Of a DNA stretch of 64,000 nucleotides, positions 18,129 through 26,966 are shown in pieces. Each line of letters opens with the position of its first letter. The first letter of the stretch is position 1. The translations under genes and the position numbers were made by a program. Origin of the DNA: Sphingomonadales bacterium (lineage in GTDB: Bacteria; Pseudomonadota; Alphaproteobacteria; Sphingomonadales; Sphingomonadaceae); assembly GCA_016714795.1 (NCBI GenBank), contig JADKCA010000003.1:372001-436000 (forward strand). Reading direction: 5' to 3'. Under the pieces are notes generated by a model, which was given only the letters and a program-made list of their open reading frames with translations, was not told the DNA's origin and did not search any database.

Positions 18129-20471
18129 ATGGACATTGCGCGCGAGAAGAGAGTGATCCGGCTGTTCGAGGAAGCGCTGGATTGGCCTCCGGCAGCGCGC
18201 GAGGCGCGGCTGCGCGAACTGCTATCGGCCGAGCCAGACATTCTGGCATCGGTGCTGGCGATGCTGAAGGCCGACAACGCTGCGGCCCTGCTGCCCACCA
18301 TGCCGCCAGAGCCTGCTCCGCTGGACGATGCAGACCACACCATGCCGGACCGGATCGGCAATTACCGCATAGTGGAGGAAATCGGGCGCGGCGGTATGGG
18401 GCTGGTCTATCGCGCGGCACGCGATGATGGCCTGTTCGATCAGCAAGTGGCGATCAAGGTGATCCGCCGCAACCTGTTCTCCGCCACCACGCAAGAGCAA
18501 TTCGCCACCGAGCGCCGCATTCTGGCGCGGTTGCACCATCCGCATATCGCCCATTTGCTTGATGGCGGGGTGAGCGACGATGGCGCGCCCTATATCATCA
18601 TGGAATTGATCAAGGGCGTGCCGATCACCGATCATGCGGCGGCACTGGGCCTTGATCTGGCGGCACGCCTCGCCTTGTTTCGCGATGCCTGCGAGGCGCT
18701 GGAATATGCTCATCGCGAATTGGTGGTTCATGCCGATGTGAAGCCCAGCAATGTGGTGGTCGCGGAAGGCTTCGGCGTGAAGCTGCTTGATTTCGGCATC
18801 GCGCGGCTGGTGGGGGAAGAGGGCGAGCGGGTGAGCAGCGCACACACGCCCGGCTATTCCAGCCCCGCGCGGCGCTCTGGGGAGCGCTCCACTCCCACCG
18901 ATGACGTGTTTGCGCTGGGTGTGCTGATGGATCAGCTGATCGCAGGCGTTGCCGGGGCCGATGATGATTTGCGCGCGGTGGCGGCCAAGGCGGCGCAGGA
19001 AGATGCAGGCCAGCGCTATGGCGCGGTCAGCGAGCTGATTGCCGATCTGGATCGCTGGCAGCGGCACAAGCCGGTTTCTGCCCGGCCGCCGGATCGCAGG
19101 CGCGGGCTGCTGTTGCTGTGGCGGCGCAACAGGCTGCTGATTGCAGGCGGTGCAGCGCTGATCTTCGTGGCGCTTGCCATGACGGGCCTGTTCTTTCGCG
19201 CCGCCAGCGCCCGCGATGCCGCAGAACAGCGCTTTACCGAAACCCGCGAGCTTTCAAACTTCCTTGTCAGCGATGTCGTCACCGATCTGGAAACCATGCC
19301 CGGAACCGGCCCGATGCGCCAGCGCATTGCTGATCGCGCCCGCATCGCACTGGAAAAGCTCAGCCGGGTTCCGGGCGCACCCATCGACCTGCAAATCGAA
19401 ACCGCCAATGCCTATGCCCGCGTCGGCGAAATATTGGCAGCCGAAGACCTGCGCGATGTGATGGACCCGGCGACGGGGGATGCCGTGCTGGCACGGGCGG
19501 AGCAATCATTGCGTGGGCTTCTGGCAACCATGCCAGACCGCGCCGACCTGCGTCTGTCGCTGGCGCGCACACTTTATGCCCGCGCGCTGTTTGCGGGCGA
19601 AGCGAAGATTGATCAGGCGCGCACATTCAAGGTTCTGGACGAGATCGGGGCGTTGCTCAAACCCGTTGCACCCTCTGGGCAAACTGGTTTTTCTGCGCGT
19701 TTGCTTCTGGCGAAGGCCAGCCTGCTCAGGGCCGACAGCTCCAGCACCGAGGCGCAATATCCTGAGACGATTGCATCTGCCCGGTCAGCCCTGTCACGCC
19801 TCGCCTCCGTGCCAGCGACCACCGCCAGACAGCGCGCCGATCTGGCTCTGGCGCGCGAGCAGGCCGATACGCTGATCGGGGATGCCACATGGTATGGCGG
19901 CGATGAAGCCGGGTCTCTGCAATTTTATCAGTCCGGCAAGGCAGCGCTTGCCGACCCCGTGCTTGATGCCGATGTCCGCGTGCTCAAACGCCGCGCCTAC
20001 ACCACATTCACCGTTGCCAGTTCGCTGTTCGGGCTGGGCCGCAGGGCCGAAGGCGTCGCCATATCCGAAGCCGGTCTGGCCGAAATCGAGCGCCTGCGCC
20101 GCTTCGATGACAGCGCCAGCGCCCGCCGCATGGAGAATATCGTGCGCGAGGAATATAGCTATGAATTGCAAAACACCGGACGCATTGCCGAAGCCTATCG
20201 CCAGAATGATCTGGCCGTTGCGGGCTATCGCGAAAATGCCCGGATGCAGCCCAATAATTATCAAGTCCTGCGCGCCCTGCCCGTCGCGTTGCGGCCATCG
20301 GGTGAACTCTATCGGGATACCGGCAACCCCGCCAAGGCCTGCGACCGCTTTCGAGAAGCTGACGCAATCTGGACGCGGCTGGCGCGGGAAAACCGCGTCA
20401 GCGCATTCGATTTGGGCAATGACGTCAAGCTGATCAAAACGCGGCTGGCCAAGTGCCCGGATCTGCACTGA
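18129..20471 (+). CDS. Transmembrane serine/threonine protein kinase with TPR-like C-terminus
   Basis: A 780-residue protein with a short helical N-terminus and a kinase domain at about 79-315. Kinase features visible are the glycine loop GRGGMG at 86-91, VAIKVI with Lys110, HADVKPSN at 201-208 (Ala replaces the usual Arg of HRD, so a non-RD kinase), and DFG at 221-223. One membrane helix follows at about 336-356. The C-terminal 400 residues are helical and repeat-like, consistent with degenerate TPRs facing the periplasm. It starts three bases after the sigma gene and probably phosphorylates that sigma factor. The signal sensed by the outer part is unknown. Confidence 0.88.
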   Translation: MDIAREKRVIRLFEEALDWPPAAREARLRELLSAEPDILASVLAMLKADNAAALLPTMPPEPAPLDDADHTMPDRIGNYRIVEEIGRGGMGLVYRAARDDGLFDQQVAIKVIRRNLFSATTQEQFATERRILARLHHPHIAHLLDGGVSDDGAPYIIMELIKGVPITDHAAALGLDLAARLALFRDACEALEYAHRELVVHADVKPSNVVVAEGFGVKLLDFGIARLVGEEGERVSSAHTPGYSSPARRSGERSTPTDDVFALGVLMDQLIAGVAGADDDLRAVAAKAAQEDAGQRYGAVSELIADLDRWQRHKPVSARPPDRRRGLLLLWRRNRLLIAGGAALIFVALAMTGLFFRAASARDAAEQRFTETRELSNFLVSDVVTDLETMPGTGPMRQRIADRARIALEKLSRVPGAPIDLQIETANAYARVGEILAAEDLRDVMDPATGDAVLARAEQSLRGLLATMPDRADLRLSLARTLYARALFAGEAKIDQARTFKVLDEIGALLKPVAPSGQTGFSARLLLAKASLLRADSSSTEAQYPETIASARSALSRLASVPATTARQRADLALAREQADTLIGDATWYGGDEAGSLQFYQSGKAALADPVLDADVRVLKRRAYTTFTVASSLFGLGRRAEGVAISEAGLAEIERLRRFDDSASARRMENIVREEYSYELQNTGRIAEAYRQNDLAVAGYRENARMQPNNYQVLRALPVALRPSGELYRDTGNPAKACDRFREADAIWTRLARENRVSAFDLGNDVKLIKTRLAKCPDLH

Positions 20472-21155
20472 ACGCTGGAGCCGCAAAGCGCGTGATCGCT
20501 GCGCTATTGCTGCTGTGACCTGACTCTCGATGATGCACCAACAACCATATCCCGCTCAACATGACCAACGCGGCGCTGTTGAGCAGGGCCGCCGTCCGCC
20601 AGCATGACCTGCCGCCACGCCTTGCGGACCGCTGCGCCTTCGCTGACCGCACGAGCGCGCACCCATGATTTAGAGAATGTCCTGTGCATCCGCGATGCCA
20701 GGCGGAAATCGAACGCAAACTTAGCGCATGCAGCACTCACGAGCCTCAGATTGTCGCCAGATCGAGGCGCATCTGGGGTGCATGGCATCACAACGCGATT
20801 TTGGAAAATGGTAGCGGAGGAGGGATGGAAACGCGCCCTTCACGTTAATATAGATGTGAGGCAATTTTCGATTGAAGTTGGCTTGATATCTCCATCTACA
20901 CCCCTGCCCCGAAAACCAATGAAGCGAAAACTGGCAACGATAAACCGGGTTCAGCTCCGATCAAATTTCGCTGGCGCTGCCAGTCACTCCCATTTTTATG
21001 AGGATCAGCAGCACCCAGCAAACAAGATCAGGTTTGAACACCGCCTGCCCTGACAACTAGCGACAGACCAAAGCAGGATTGCTACATGGAAACGGCTTCG
21101 CTACGCGCCTTCATGATCTGCGCCCGTGCGCATGTCCCAGATTTCCGGAGAGACT
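20472..21155. other. 684-bp intergenic stretch at the left island boundary
   Basis: No convincing gene is present. Several frames are open but lack ribosome-binding sites and family resemblance; a minus frame around 20560-20760 (LRLVSAACAKFAFDFRLASR) has protein-like composition and may be a gene fragment. The stretch carries the 27-bp repeat A at 20797-20823 and is more AT-rich after 20840. That change, together with the repeat, marks the passage from backbone to island DNA. Confidence 0.5.
20797..20823. repeat. Attachment-site-like repeat, copy A
   Basis: A 27-bp sequence (GATTTTGGAAAA followed by TGGTAGCGGAGGAGG) that recurs at 38359-38385 with one mismatch. Similarity extends five bases further left with one more mismatch. 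Its right part, AATGGTAGCGGAGGAGGGAT at 20807-20826, is identical to 53811-53830. TGGTAGCGGAGGAGGGAT resembles the reverse complement of a tRNA 3' end (acceptor stem plus CCA), the usual target of P4-type integrases, but no intact tRNA gene adjoins it. Confidence 0.75.
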
Positions 21156-22448
21156 ATGACAGCGGTGGCCCAAGCGAAGGTTGTGATTGCAGGGGGCGGC
21201 ATTGCAGGCCTCGTTCTGGCATTGACGCTTCACGAAATTGGCGTGCCATGTACCGTGCTTGAAAGCGTCAGCGAAATCCGTCCTCTAGGCGTCGGCATCA
21301 ACCTGCAGCCCAATGCAGTGAGAGAGCTGGGGGAGCTTGGCATTGGCAGTGAAGCCCTCGACGCTGTGGGCATACCGGCGCGGGAATGGGCACTCGTCGG
21401 CCTCAACGGCAAAGAAATCTATGCGGAAGCCCGCGGTCAATTCGCAGGCTATAACTGGCACCAATATGCAGTTCACCGCGGCAAGTTCCATTTGATGCTC
21501 TTTGCTCAGGTACTCGAACGCCTCGGCCCGGATGCGGTGCGCCTTGGGCACAAGGTCACAGGCTATCGCACCGAAGCCGACGGAACCGTGACGGCACTGA
21601 TTGAGCGGACCGACGGCACCAAGGATGAAATGCGTGCGAGCCTGCTGATCGGCGCCGATGGTATCCATTCGGCGATCCGGGCGCAGATGCATCCGGATCA
21701 ACCGCCCATCCATTGGGGCGGCACAATCATGTGGCGCGGCACCGCGCGCGCGAAGCCCATTCGCACGGGCTCCTCCTTTGTCGGTCTGGGCACCAGCCGC
21801 CACCGTGTTGTTTTCTACCCGATTTCACAGCCTGACGAGCAGGGCCTTGCCGACATCAACTGGATTGCGGAACAGACGTTCGACAGCAGCCATGACTGGG
21901 CCAGATCCGGCTGGTTTCGTTCCGTGGAAATGAGCGAATTTGCGCATGAATTTGACGGCTTTGTGTATGACTGGTTCGATCTGCCAGCACTCCTGGCGCA
22001 ATCGGATGTGGCGTATGAAAATCCCATGATCGACCGCGATCCCATTCCGACCTGGATTGACGCGCCGGTTGCGCTGATGGGCGATGCCGCTCACCCCATG
22101 TATCCAACCGGATCGAACGGCGCATCGCAGGCGATCATCGATGCGCGCGTGATCGGACGCGCAATGATCGCGCACGGCGTCACACCGGCCGCGCTCTGCG
22201 CCTATGATGAGCAACTGTGTGCGCCGATTGGTCAGGTTGCGATGCGCAATCGCAGTGCGGGGCCCTTTGGACTATTGGATATGGTCGATGCGCGCTGCGG
22301 CGGGCACTTCGACTCCATCGATGCCATCATACCGGCGGAGGAACGGGCCGCCTTCATGCTTGCCTATCAGCAGGCGGCGGGCTTTGCCAAGGAGCAGCTC
22401 AATGCGGCCCCCAGCATCATTTCTCCGGGTTCAAAAGTGTCTGCCTGA
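21156..22448 (+). CDS. FAD-dependent monooxygenase, PhzS-like
   Basis: A 430-residue flavoprotein hydroxylase of the p-hydroxybenzoate hydroxylase class. It has the N-terminal dinucleotide motif GGGIAGL at about 14-20, the DG motif in LIGADGIHSAIR near 170, and the GD motif in LMGDAAHPMYPTGSNGASQA near 305. The stretch SEIRPLGVGINLQPNAVREL and IMWRG make it most like PhzS, the phenazine-carboxylate monooxygenase of pseudomonads. No phenazine genes are here, so a related aromatic or heterocyclic acid is the likelier substrate. ATG 21156 is chosen for GGAGAG just upstream. It is the first island gene and converges with the large operon. Confidence 0.88.
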   Translation: MTAVAQAKVVIAGGGIAGLVLALTLHEIGVPCTVLESVSEIRPLGVGINLQPNAVRELGELGIGSEALDAVGIPAREWALVGLNGKEIYAEARGQFAGYNWHQYAVHRGKFHLMLFAQVLERLGPDAVRLGHKVTGYRTEADGTVTALIERTDGTKDEMRASLLIGADGIHSAIRAQMHPDQPPIHWGGTIMWRGTARAKPIRTGSSFVGLGTSRHRVVFYPISQPDEQGLADINWIAEQTFDSSHDWARSGWFRSVEMSEFAHEFDGFVYDWFDLPALLAQSDVAYENPMIDRDPIPTWIDAPVALMGDAAHPMYPTGSNGASQAIIDARVIGRAMIAHGVTPAALCAYDEQLCAPIGQVAMRNRSAGPFGLLDMVDARCGGHFDSIDAIIPAEERAAFMLAYQQAAGFAKEQLNAAPSIISPGSKVSA

Positions 22449-22496
22449 CGCTCATGGTGATGGGTTGCGAAAGCCGCTACCTAAGGCGCTGACAGT

Positions 22497-23690
22497 TCAG
22501 CGCGCCACCATTCCGCGCTGGCGTTCCAGATCACACCCGCTGTCCGCCAACCATGCGAGAATGTCTTCGCGATGTTCATCCAGCCGTGGCGCAGGGGCAT
22601 CGCAGCCCGGGCCATCTTTGGCCATCCGAAATCCGGCGTTGGGCACCTGCACATCCGTCGCTTTCGAAAAGCCGGGTATCGAGACATTGATCAACGCCCC
22701 CTCCCCCGCAATCGATGCGGCCTCATCCAGTCGGCGGACCATGCCGCACGGAATGCCGGCCGCGCTCATGCCCGATTCCCATTCCGCCGCGTCGCGGGTT
22801 GCCATGACGGCCGCCAGTTCAGCCTTCATGGCGTCAAAGTTTGCGCGGCGGGCGTCGGGCGTGGCGAAGCGGGGGTCACTCAGCCAGTCTTCGCGCCCAA
22901 CATGGCGCGCAAGGGCCGCAAACTGATTGGGCTGGACCACGCCAAGCGAAACATCCCGTCCGTCGCGCGCAGTGAACAAGGATGCGGTCGGCAAACCTGA
23001 ATATCCCGTATTGCCCATGCGTCCCAACGGTTCCCCCGTCACCAGATAGGGGGTCAGCGCCGACGTCATGAAAGCGAGGCTGGCATCGAACATCGAAACG
23101 TCGATGTGACTGCCGCCCCCGCCGTGGCTCCGCTTCATCAGCGCGCCAAGGATCGCGATGGCCGCCGTCTGTCCCGTCAGCGTGTCCACAATGGGAAAGC
23201 CGACGCGGACCGGCGGATCGCCTTCCGATCCGCTCAGCAACATCATGCCGCTGGTGGCCTGAACGATATTGTCGATCGCTGGCCAGTCGCGGTGCGGACC
23301 GTCCTGACCATAGCCCGACACCGAGCAGAAGATGATGTCCGGATTGTCCTGGGCGACAGCCGCGTAGCCCAGCCCCAGCCGGTCGATGACCCCGGGACGA
23401 AAATTCTCAAGCAGAACGTCCGACCGCGCGACGATGGCGCGCGCAATATCCAGATCCGCCTCATCCTTGAGGTCAAGCGCAATCGACTTCTTCCCCAGAT
23501 TGGCTGCCAGGAACGCCGGCGACAGACCGTCATATTGTCGGTCCTTGCCATAGTTCCGGAAATTGTCGCCCGTCTTGGGTTCGATCTTGATCACTTCTGC
23601 ACCCATCAGACGCAGCAGATGGGACGCGTAGGGGCCCGCCATAACATGGCTGAAATCGGCAATGCGGATCCCTGCGAGGGGTTGAGTCAT
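22497..23690 (-). CDS. CaiB/BaiF-family (class III) CoA-transferase
   Basis: A 397-residue CoA-transferase that moves CoA between carboxylic acids. Family marks are the start GIRIADFSHVMAGPYASHLL, GAEVIKIE, VLLENFRPG, VSGYGQDGP, and the catalytic aspartate in DWPAIDNIVQATSG near residue 168. ATG 23690 has GGAGAC upstream and overlaps the preceding stop as ATGA. It is the last gene of the operon. With the two-domain enzyme at 26963 the operon has three CaiB-type domains, suggesting activation of a substrate and recycling of CoA from a product. Confidence 0.93.
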   Translation of the reverse strand: MTQPLAGIRIADFSHVMAGPYASHLLRLMGAEVIKIEPKTGDNFRNYGKDRQYDGLSPAFLAANLGKKSIALDLKDEADLDIARAIVARSDVLLENFRPGVIDRLGLGYAAVAQDNPDIIFCSVSGYGQDGPHRDWPAIDNIVQATSGMMLLSGSEGDPPVRVGFPIVDTLTGQTAAIAILGALMKRSHGGGGSHIDVSMFDASLAFMTSALTPYLVTGEPLGRMGNTGYSGLPTASLFTARDGRDVSLGVVQPNQFAALARHVGREDWLSDPRFATPDARRANFDAMKAELAAVMATRDAAEWESGMSAAGIPCGMVRRLDEAASIAGEGALINVSIPGFSKATDVQVPNAGFRMAKDGPGCDAPAPRLDEHREDILAWLADSGCDLERQRGMVAR

Positions 23691-24655
23691 GGTGTCTCCG
23701 GAAATTGCTTGCGTGTGATGGTCCAACCAAAGCTGGTGCATAAGATACAGTCCGCGCCGACGAACCAGCGGGCAGATTTTGCATCGCCCTTGATCTGCCA
23801 GTTCAGCCAGGCGGTTGCGGCTCGGCCCCAATCTCCGCCATTGGCCAGCCCAAAGGTGCCGCCATGGCCGACGGGTAGATTGCCCATGAACACCGGGACG
23901 TGCGCAATCTGCGCCACATCATCCTGCGCATTGGGAAAGGCAATGTCATCCGGCCCGCCGATGAAATAGGCAATCGGGGTGTGCAGTTTCGCCAGATCGG
24001 GCTTGGTGATACGCACGCCGCTCAACCCCTCTCCCTGCCGGTTATAAACACCGCTATTGAAGGCGATCACCGCATCTACGCGCGGGTCGAGCCCGGCAGA
24101 GATCGCCTGCAGCCCGCCGCAACTGTGGCCCAGTGCAGCGACGCGGGTCACATCGACTTGACGGTATAGACTATCGCCCTTTCGTCGGCTGGCGGCGGTG
24201 GCCCAGTCGATTGCAGCCAGCATTTGCGAAACTGACGTTTCGTCCGCCGGGCGGTTGACCGGAACACGCGGCGAACCGGGCTGTGGCGCAGGTGGACCAA
24301 TGACGAGCGGCAGGGCCGCAAGAACCGGGCTTTCCTTTTCCGGCGCACCGTTGGCGATGACGATATAGCCGTGGCTGGCCAGCTCGCGCAGAAAATGGCT
24401 CGCGGACAGTCCGTTGTTGCGGCAACCGCCATTGCCCCACAGCACCAAGGGCAAAGGCGATTTCGGCAGCCGCGCCGGTCGGTAAAGCGTGGTGCCCACC
24501 GCATCGCTTCGCGCTTCAGCAATCGCCGGATAGGCCCCGGTTCCGCCGGGCTGCCCGATCTGCCTCACCGGTTGCGCTGTGCCGGTTGCGCTGACGGCCT
24601 GCGCCATAGCGACGGCAGAAAGCATGATCAGCGCGCGCCACATCCGTCCCCTCAT
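23687..24655 (-). CDS. Exported alpha/beta hydrolase
   Basis: A 322-residue alpha/beta-hydrolase with a signal peptide (MWRALIMLSAVAMAQAVSA). The nucleophile motif GHSCGG is near residue 185, the oxyanion-region WGNGGCRNN near 93, and a late GHGGTF probably supplies the catalytic histidine. The layout resembles chlorophyllase- or lipase-like esterases acting in the periplasm. ATG 24655 overlaps the DctP-like gene's stop as ATGA and is preceded by a GGGGAAGGGG stretch. It may release the transported acid from an ester or amide. The precise substrate cannot be read from sequence. Confidence 0.8.
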   Translation of the reverse strand: MRGRMWRALIMLSAVAMAQAVSATGTAQPVRQIGQPGGTGAYPAIAEARSDAVGTTLYRPARLPKSPLPLVLWGNGGCRNNGLSASHFLRELASHGYIVIANGAPEKESPVLAALPLVIGPPAPQPGSPRVPVNRPADETSVSQMLAAIDWATAASRRKGDSLYRQVDVTRVAALGHSCGGLQAISAGLDPRVDAVIAFNSGVYNRQGEGLSGVRITKPDLAKLHTPIAYFIGGPDDIAFPNAQDDVAQIAHVPVFMGNLPVGHGGTFGLANGGDWGRAATAWLNWQIKGDAKSARWFVGADCILCTSFGWTITRKQFPETP

Positions 24656-25683
24656 GCCCCTTCCCCTTGGCACCTGACCTTGCCATCCGATATCGCCGCC
24701 CGGGCTGCGCGGAAGGCTCTCATTCCGTCAATGCCGAAGCGCGAGAGCGCACGGGCATTGCGTTCCGCATCACGCAGATACAGCGCGTCAAAGCGCTCCT
24801 GATCCTCAGGCGAAACGGCGGTCATCGCGATCCGGCCCTTCACCGCATCGTCATAGCCCTTCTGCCAGGCAGCGCGAACTTCCTGCGCCAGTGCAGCCTC
24901 CCACACCGGGATGCCCTGCTCCAGAATGGCGCGCTGGGCCTCGCTGAGCGTGTTCCACCGCTTCAACCCCATGGCTCTGGCCGGATAGGCTCCGCGCGGC
25001 ACGGCCAGCGTGTTGAAATGACGCGCCACCTCAGTGAAATGGAGCGAGCGGAAGGTGTCCGCTGGCGCAACCACCCCATCAATCACTCCTTTGGAGAGGG
25101 CCGAGTATACCTCTCCCATCGGCATGTTCACCGGATCGGCGCCCAGCGCGCCGAGCACACTCAGCAATTCGGTCGGTGCCCGCAGTCTGAGTCCCTTGAT
25201 GTCGGCGAGGCTGTTGACCGGCCGGTCGCGCGTGACGATGCCCGGCAATGTCCCGCCCTGCACAGCCAGTACTTTCAGACCAGCGAGTTCCCGACCGATT
25301 TCAGGGCTGGCCTTTGCGATGCACCGATACAGTTCGACCTGCGATTCAACCGTTGTCGCGCCTGAATAAAAACCGGACTGAATGCGGATCAGATGCGTGC
25401 CGCCGCGCACATAGATCGGCGTAATCAGGCCGATATCCGCGATCCCATGCCGCAGCTCTTCCATCGACATATCCGAGGAGAGCAGCGCGCCTGACCAGAC
25501 CGGCTTGATCATCAGCGTGCCGCCCGATTTCTCCTCGACGAAGTGGATCCACGTTTGATCGGCGCGGCTGAACGGATGCGACGGCGCATAGGGCGTCGCA
25601 TAGGTCAGCACCGTCTTTCCCGGCGGCGGCGGATTGCCACAGGCCGTCAGCAACAGGATCAGAAGGAAGGCCAGCCCCTTCAT
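24652..25683 (-). CDS. TRAP transporter substrate-binding lipoprotein, DctP family
   Basis: A 343-residue periplasmic solute-binding protein with a lipoprotein signal (LAFLLILLLTACG, Cys15), unusual for a TRAP binding protein, which is normally soluble. The body fits DctP: LADIKGLRLRAPTELL with the conserved arginine that binds the substrate carboxylate, ADPVNMPMGEVYSALSKGVI, and IDGVVAPADTFRSL. With the permeases at 29931 and 31238 it makes a complete carboxylate TRAP system, although the binding protein gene lies four genes downstream of the permease genes. It overlaps both neighbours as ATGA. Confidence 0.9.
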   Translation of the reverse strand: MKGLAFLLILLLTACGNPPPPGKTVLTYATPYAPSHPFSRADQTWIHFVEEKSGGTLMIKPVWSGALLSSDMSMEELRHGIADIGLITPIYVRGGTHLIRIQSGFYSGATTVESQVELYRCIAKASPEIGRELAGLKVLAVQGGTLPGIVTRDRPVNSLADIKGLRLRAPTELLSVLGALGADPVNMPMGEVYSALSKGVIDGVVAPADTFRSLHFTEVARHFNTLAVPRGAYPARAMGLKRWNTLSEAQRAILEQGIPVWEAALAQEVRAAWQKGYDDAVKGRIAMTAVSPEDQERFDALYLRDAERNARALSRFGIDGMRAFRAARAAISDGKVRCQGEGA

Positions 25684-26966
25684 GCCAGGCCTTTTTCCTG
25701 CAAAAAGTCTGACACAAGGCCCACCATCTTTGCATGATCCCAGTTTTTGGCGTCTACCATGTCGGCGTCGATCATCAGGACCGGAACGCCAGCCTGCTCA
25801 AGCGAAAGCGCCGTCAGCCGTGTGCCGGATTGCGACAGGCGGTTGTCTGGCGGCAAGAGCACCACCGCCGCATCGATGCCGCAACGCTCCGCTTCGCTTT
25901 CCATCCAGCTGTTCATCCACGGTGGCAGGTGCAGAACCTCGTTCATCGAACAGATGCGGCTGGCCAGCGCGTCCATCGGGCGGCCCTTGATCTCGCGGAT
26001 GTATTGCGGCCCGGCAAAGGGCATGTACATGGACCAGACGAAGACCGCGCCCAAACGCTCTTCAAGCGCCTGATAGAAACCGGGATCATGCCACACGCCC
26101 GCCCCGATCCACATCAGCCGAAGCTGCTCATTCTCCGCCGCACCCAGCCCCTGATCGATCCGTTCGAGCACCTCGTCCCGGAAGCTTTTGGCATGGGCGA
26201 CCGCCCAATCCGAACCGCGATGCCATTGCGGGATCATCGTGTTGGACATCTGCTCCCCGATCGAAACCGGGCAAGGCCGCGCCTTGGCGAGCGCCTGATT
26301 GGCTTCCCAGATATAGCCTTCCTGTTCGTTGATCCGCTCCATCAGATAGTGGAATTTCTCCTCGTCAAAGCGGCGCCCGGTCTTTTTCTCCAGCAGCGCG
26401 ATCAGATCACGCATTTCCGCCACCATGTGCGCAATACGGTCTGGCTGGTACACCGCGTCCCAGTTGGTGCGCGATTGCTCGAACCAGCGGGGCACCTTGG
26501 CTTCCCAGGCCGGGGCTTCCATCGGAAAGAAATCCGTGTTCATGGCTTGGGCCCATTGCTGGAAGACATGCTGGATGCAATCGCACGTCAGCCGCGCGAC
26601 GAGCACCGTCGGCGTGGGCAGTCCGCCCCAGGGTGCCGTCGCGGGATCATTGGCGAGCGTGCAGGCAAAGCCCAATGAGCAATATTTGCAGCTGTTTTCG
26701 GGAAAGCCATGGTCAGTCATCACCTGAAAATAGCGGGCAGAGAGCTGCTTGGCGGAGATATAGGCAGACCACCATTGGTTGGTGATGATCGGGATATCCA
26801 TGACGTGGAATATCTCATGCGGTGTATCGGCCTGCACGATGGCGAACGGTTCCCCATCATCGACAACGCGGCGCTTGAGTTCGGCACCGAACGCCTTTTG
26901 ATAGGCGTTGGCTGCGGCCGTACAGGCCAGAGTCTTGCGCATGCGCTGGCCGGTGGGGGCGTTCAT
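25680..26966 (-). CDS. 2-hydroxyacyl-CoA dehydratase-family protein, larger subunit
   Basis: A 428-residue protein of the HgdB/BcrB/FldC superfamily, iron-sulfur enzymes that remove water from 2-hydroxyacyl-CoA or reduce aromatic CoA esters. It has the N-terminal FAIVQADTPHEIFHVMDIPI, a cysteine cluster CKYCSLGFAC near 93-102, the family motif LTCDCIQHVFQQW near 127, and the typical C-terminus GVPVLMIDADMVDA followed by GLVSDFLQEKG. The usual C-terminal cysteine appears replaced (VVLLPPDNRLSQSG). No ATP-dependent activator gene is present. This, with an aerobic host, suggests a variant chemistry. It overlaps both neighbours as ATGA. Confidence 0.75.
   Translation of the reverse strand: MNAPTGQRMRKTLACTAAANAYQKAFGAELKRRVVDDGEPFAIVQADTPHEIFHVMDIPIITNQWWSAYISAKQLSARYFQVMTDHGFPENSCKYCSLGFACTLANDPATAPWGGLPTPTVLVARLTCDCIQHVFQQWAQAMNTDFFPMEAPAWEAKVPRWFEQSRTNWDAVYQPDRIAHMVAEMRDLIALLEKKTGRRFDEEKFHYLMERINEQEGYIWEANQALAKARPCPVSIGEQMSNTMIPQWHRGSDWAVAHAKSFRDEVLERIDQGLGAAENEQLRLMWIGAGVWHDPGFYQALEERLGAVFVWSMYMPFAGPQYIREIKGRPMDALASRICSMNEVLHLPPWMNSWMESEAERCGIDAAVVLLPPDNRLSQSGTRLTALSLEQAGVPVLMIDADMVDAKNWDHAKMVGLVSDFLQEKGLA

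Noticed and set aside
20604..21053. Plus-strand frame of 149 codons
   Set aside because: It runs through repeat copy A and lacks family resemblance, so it is probably chance.
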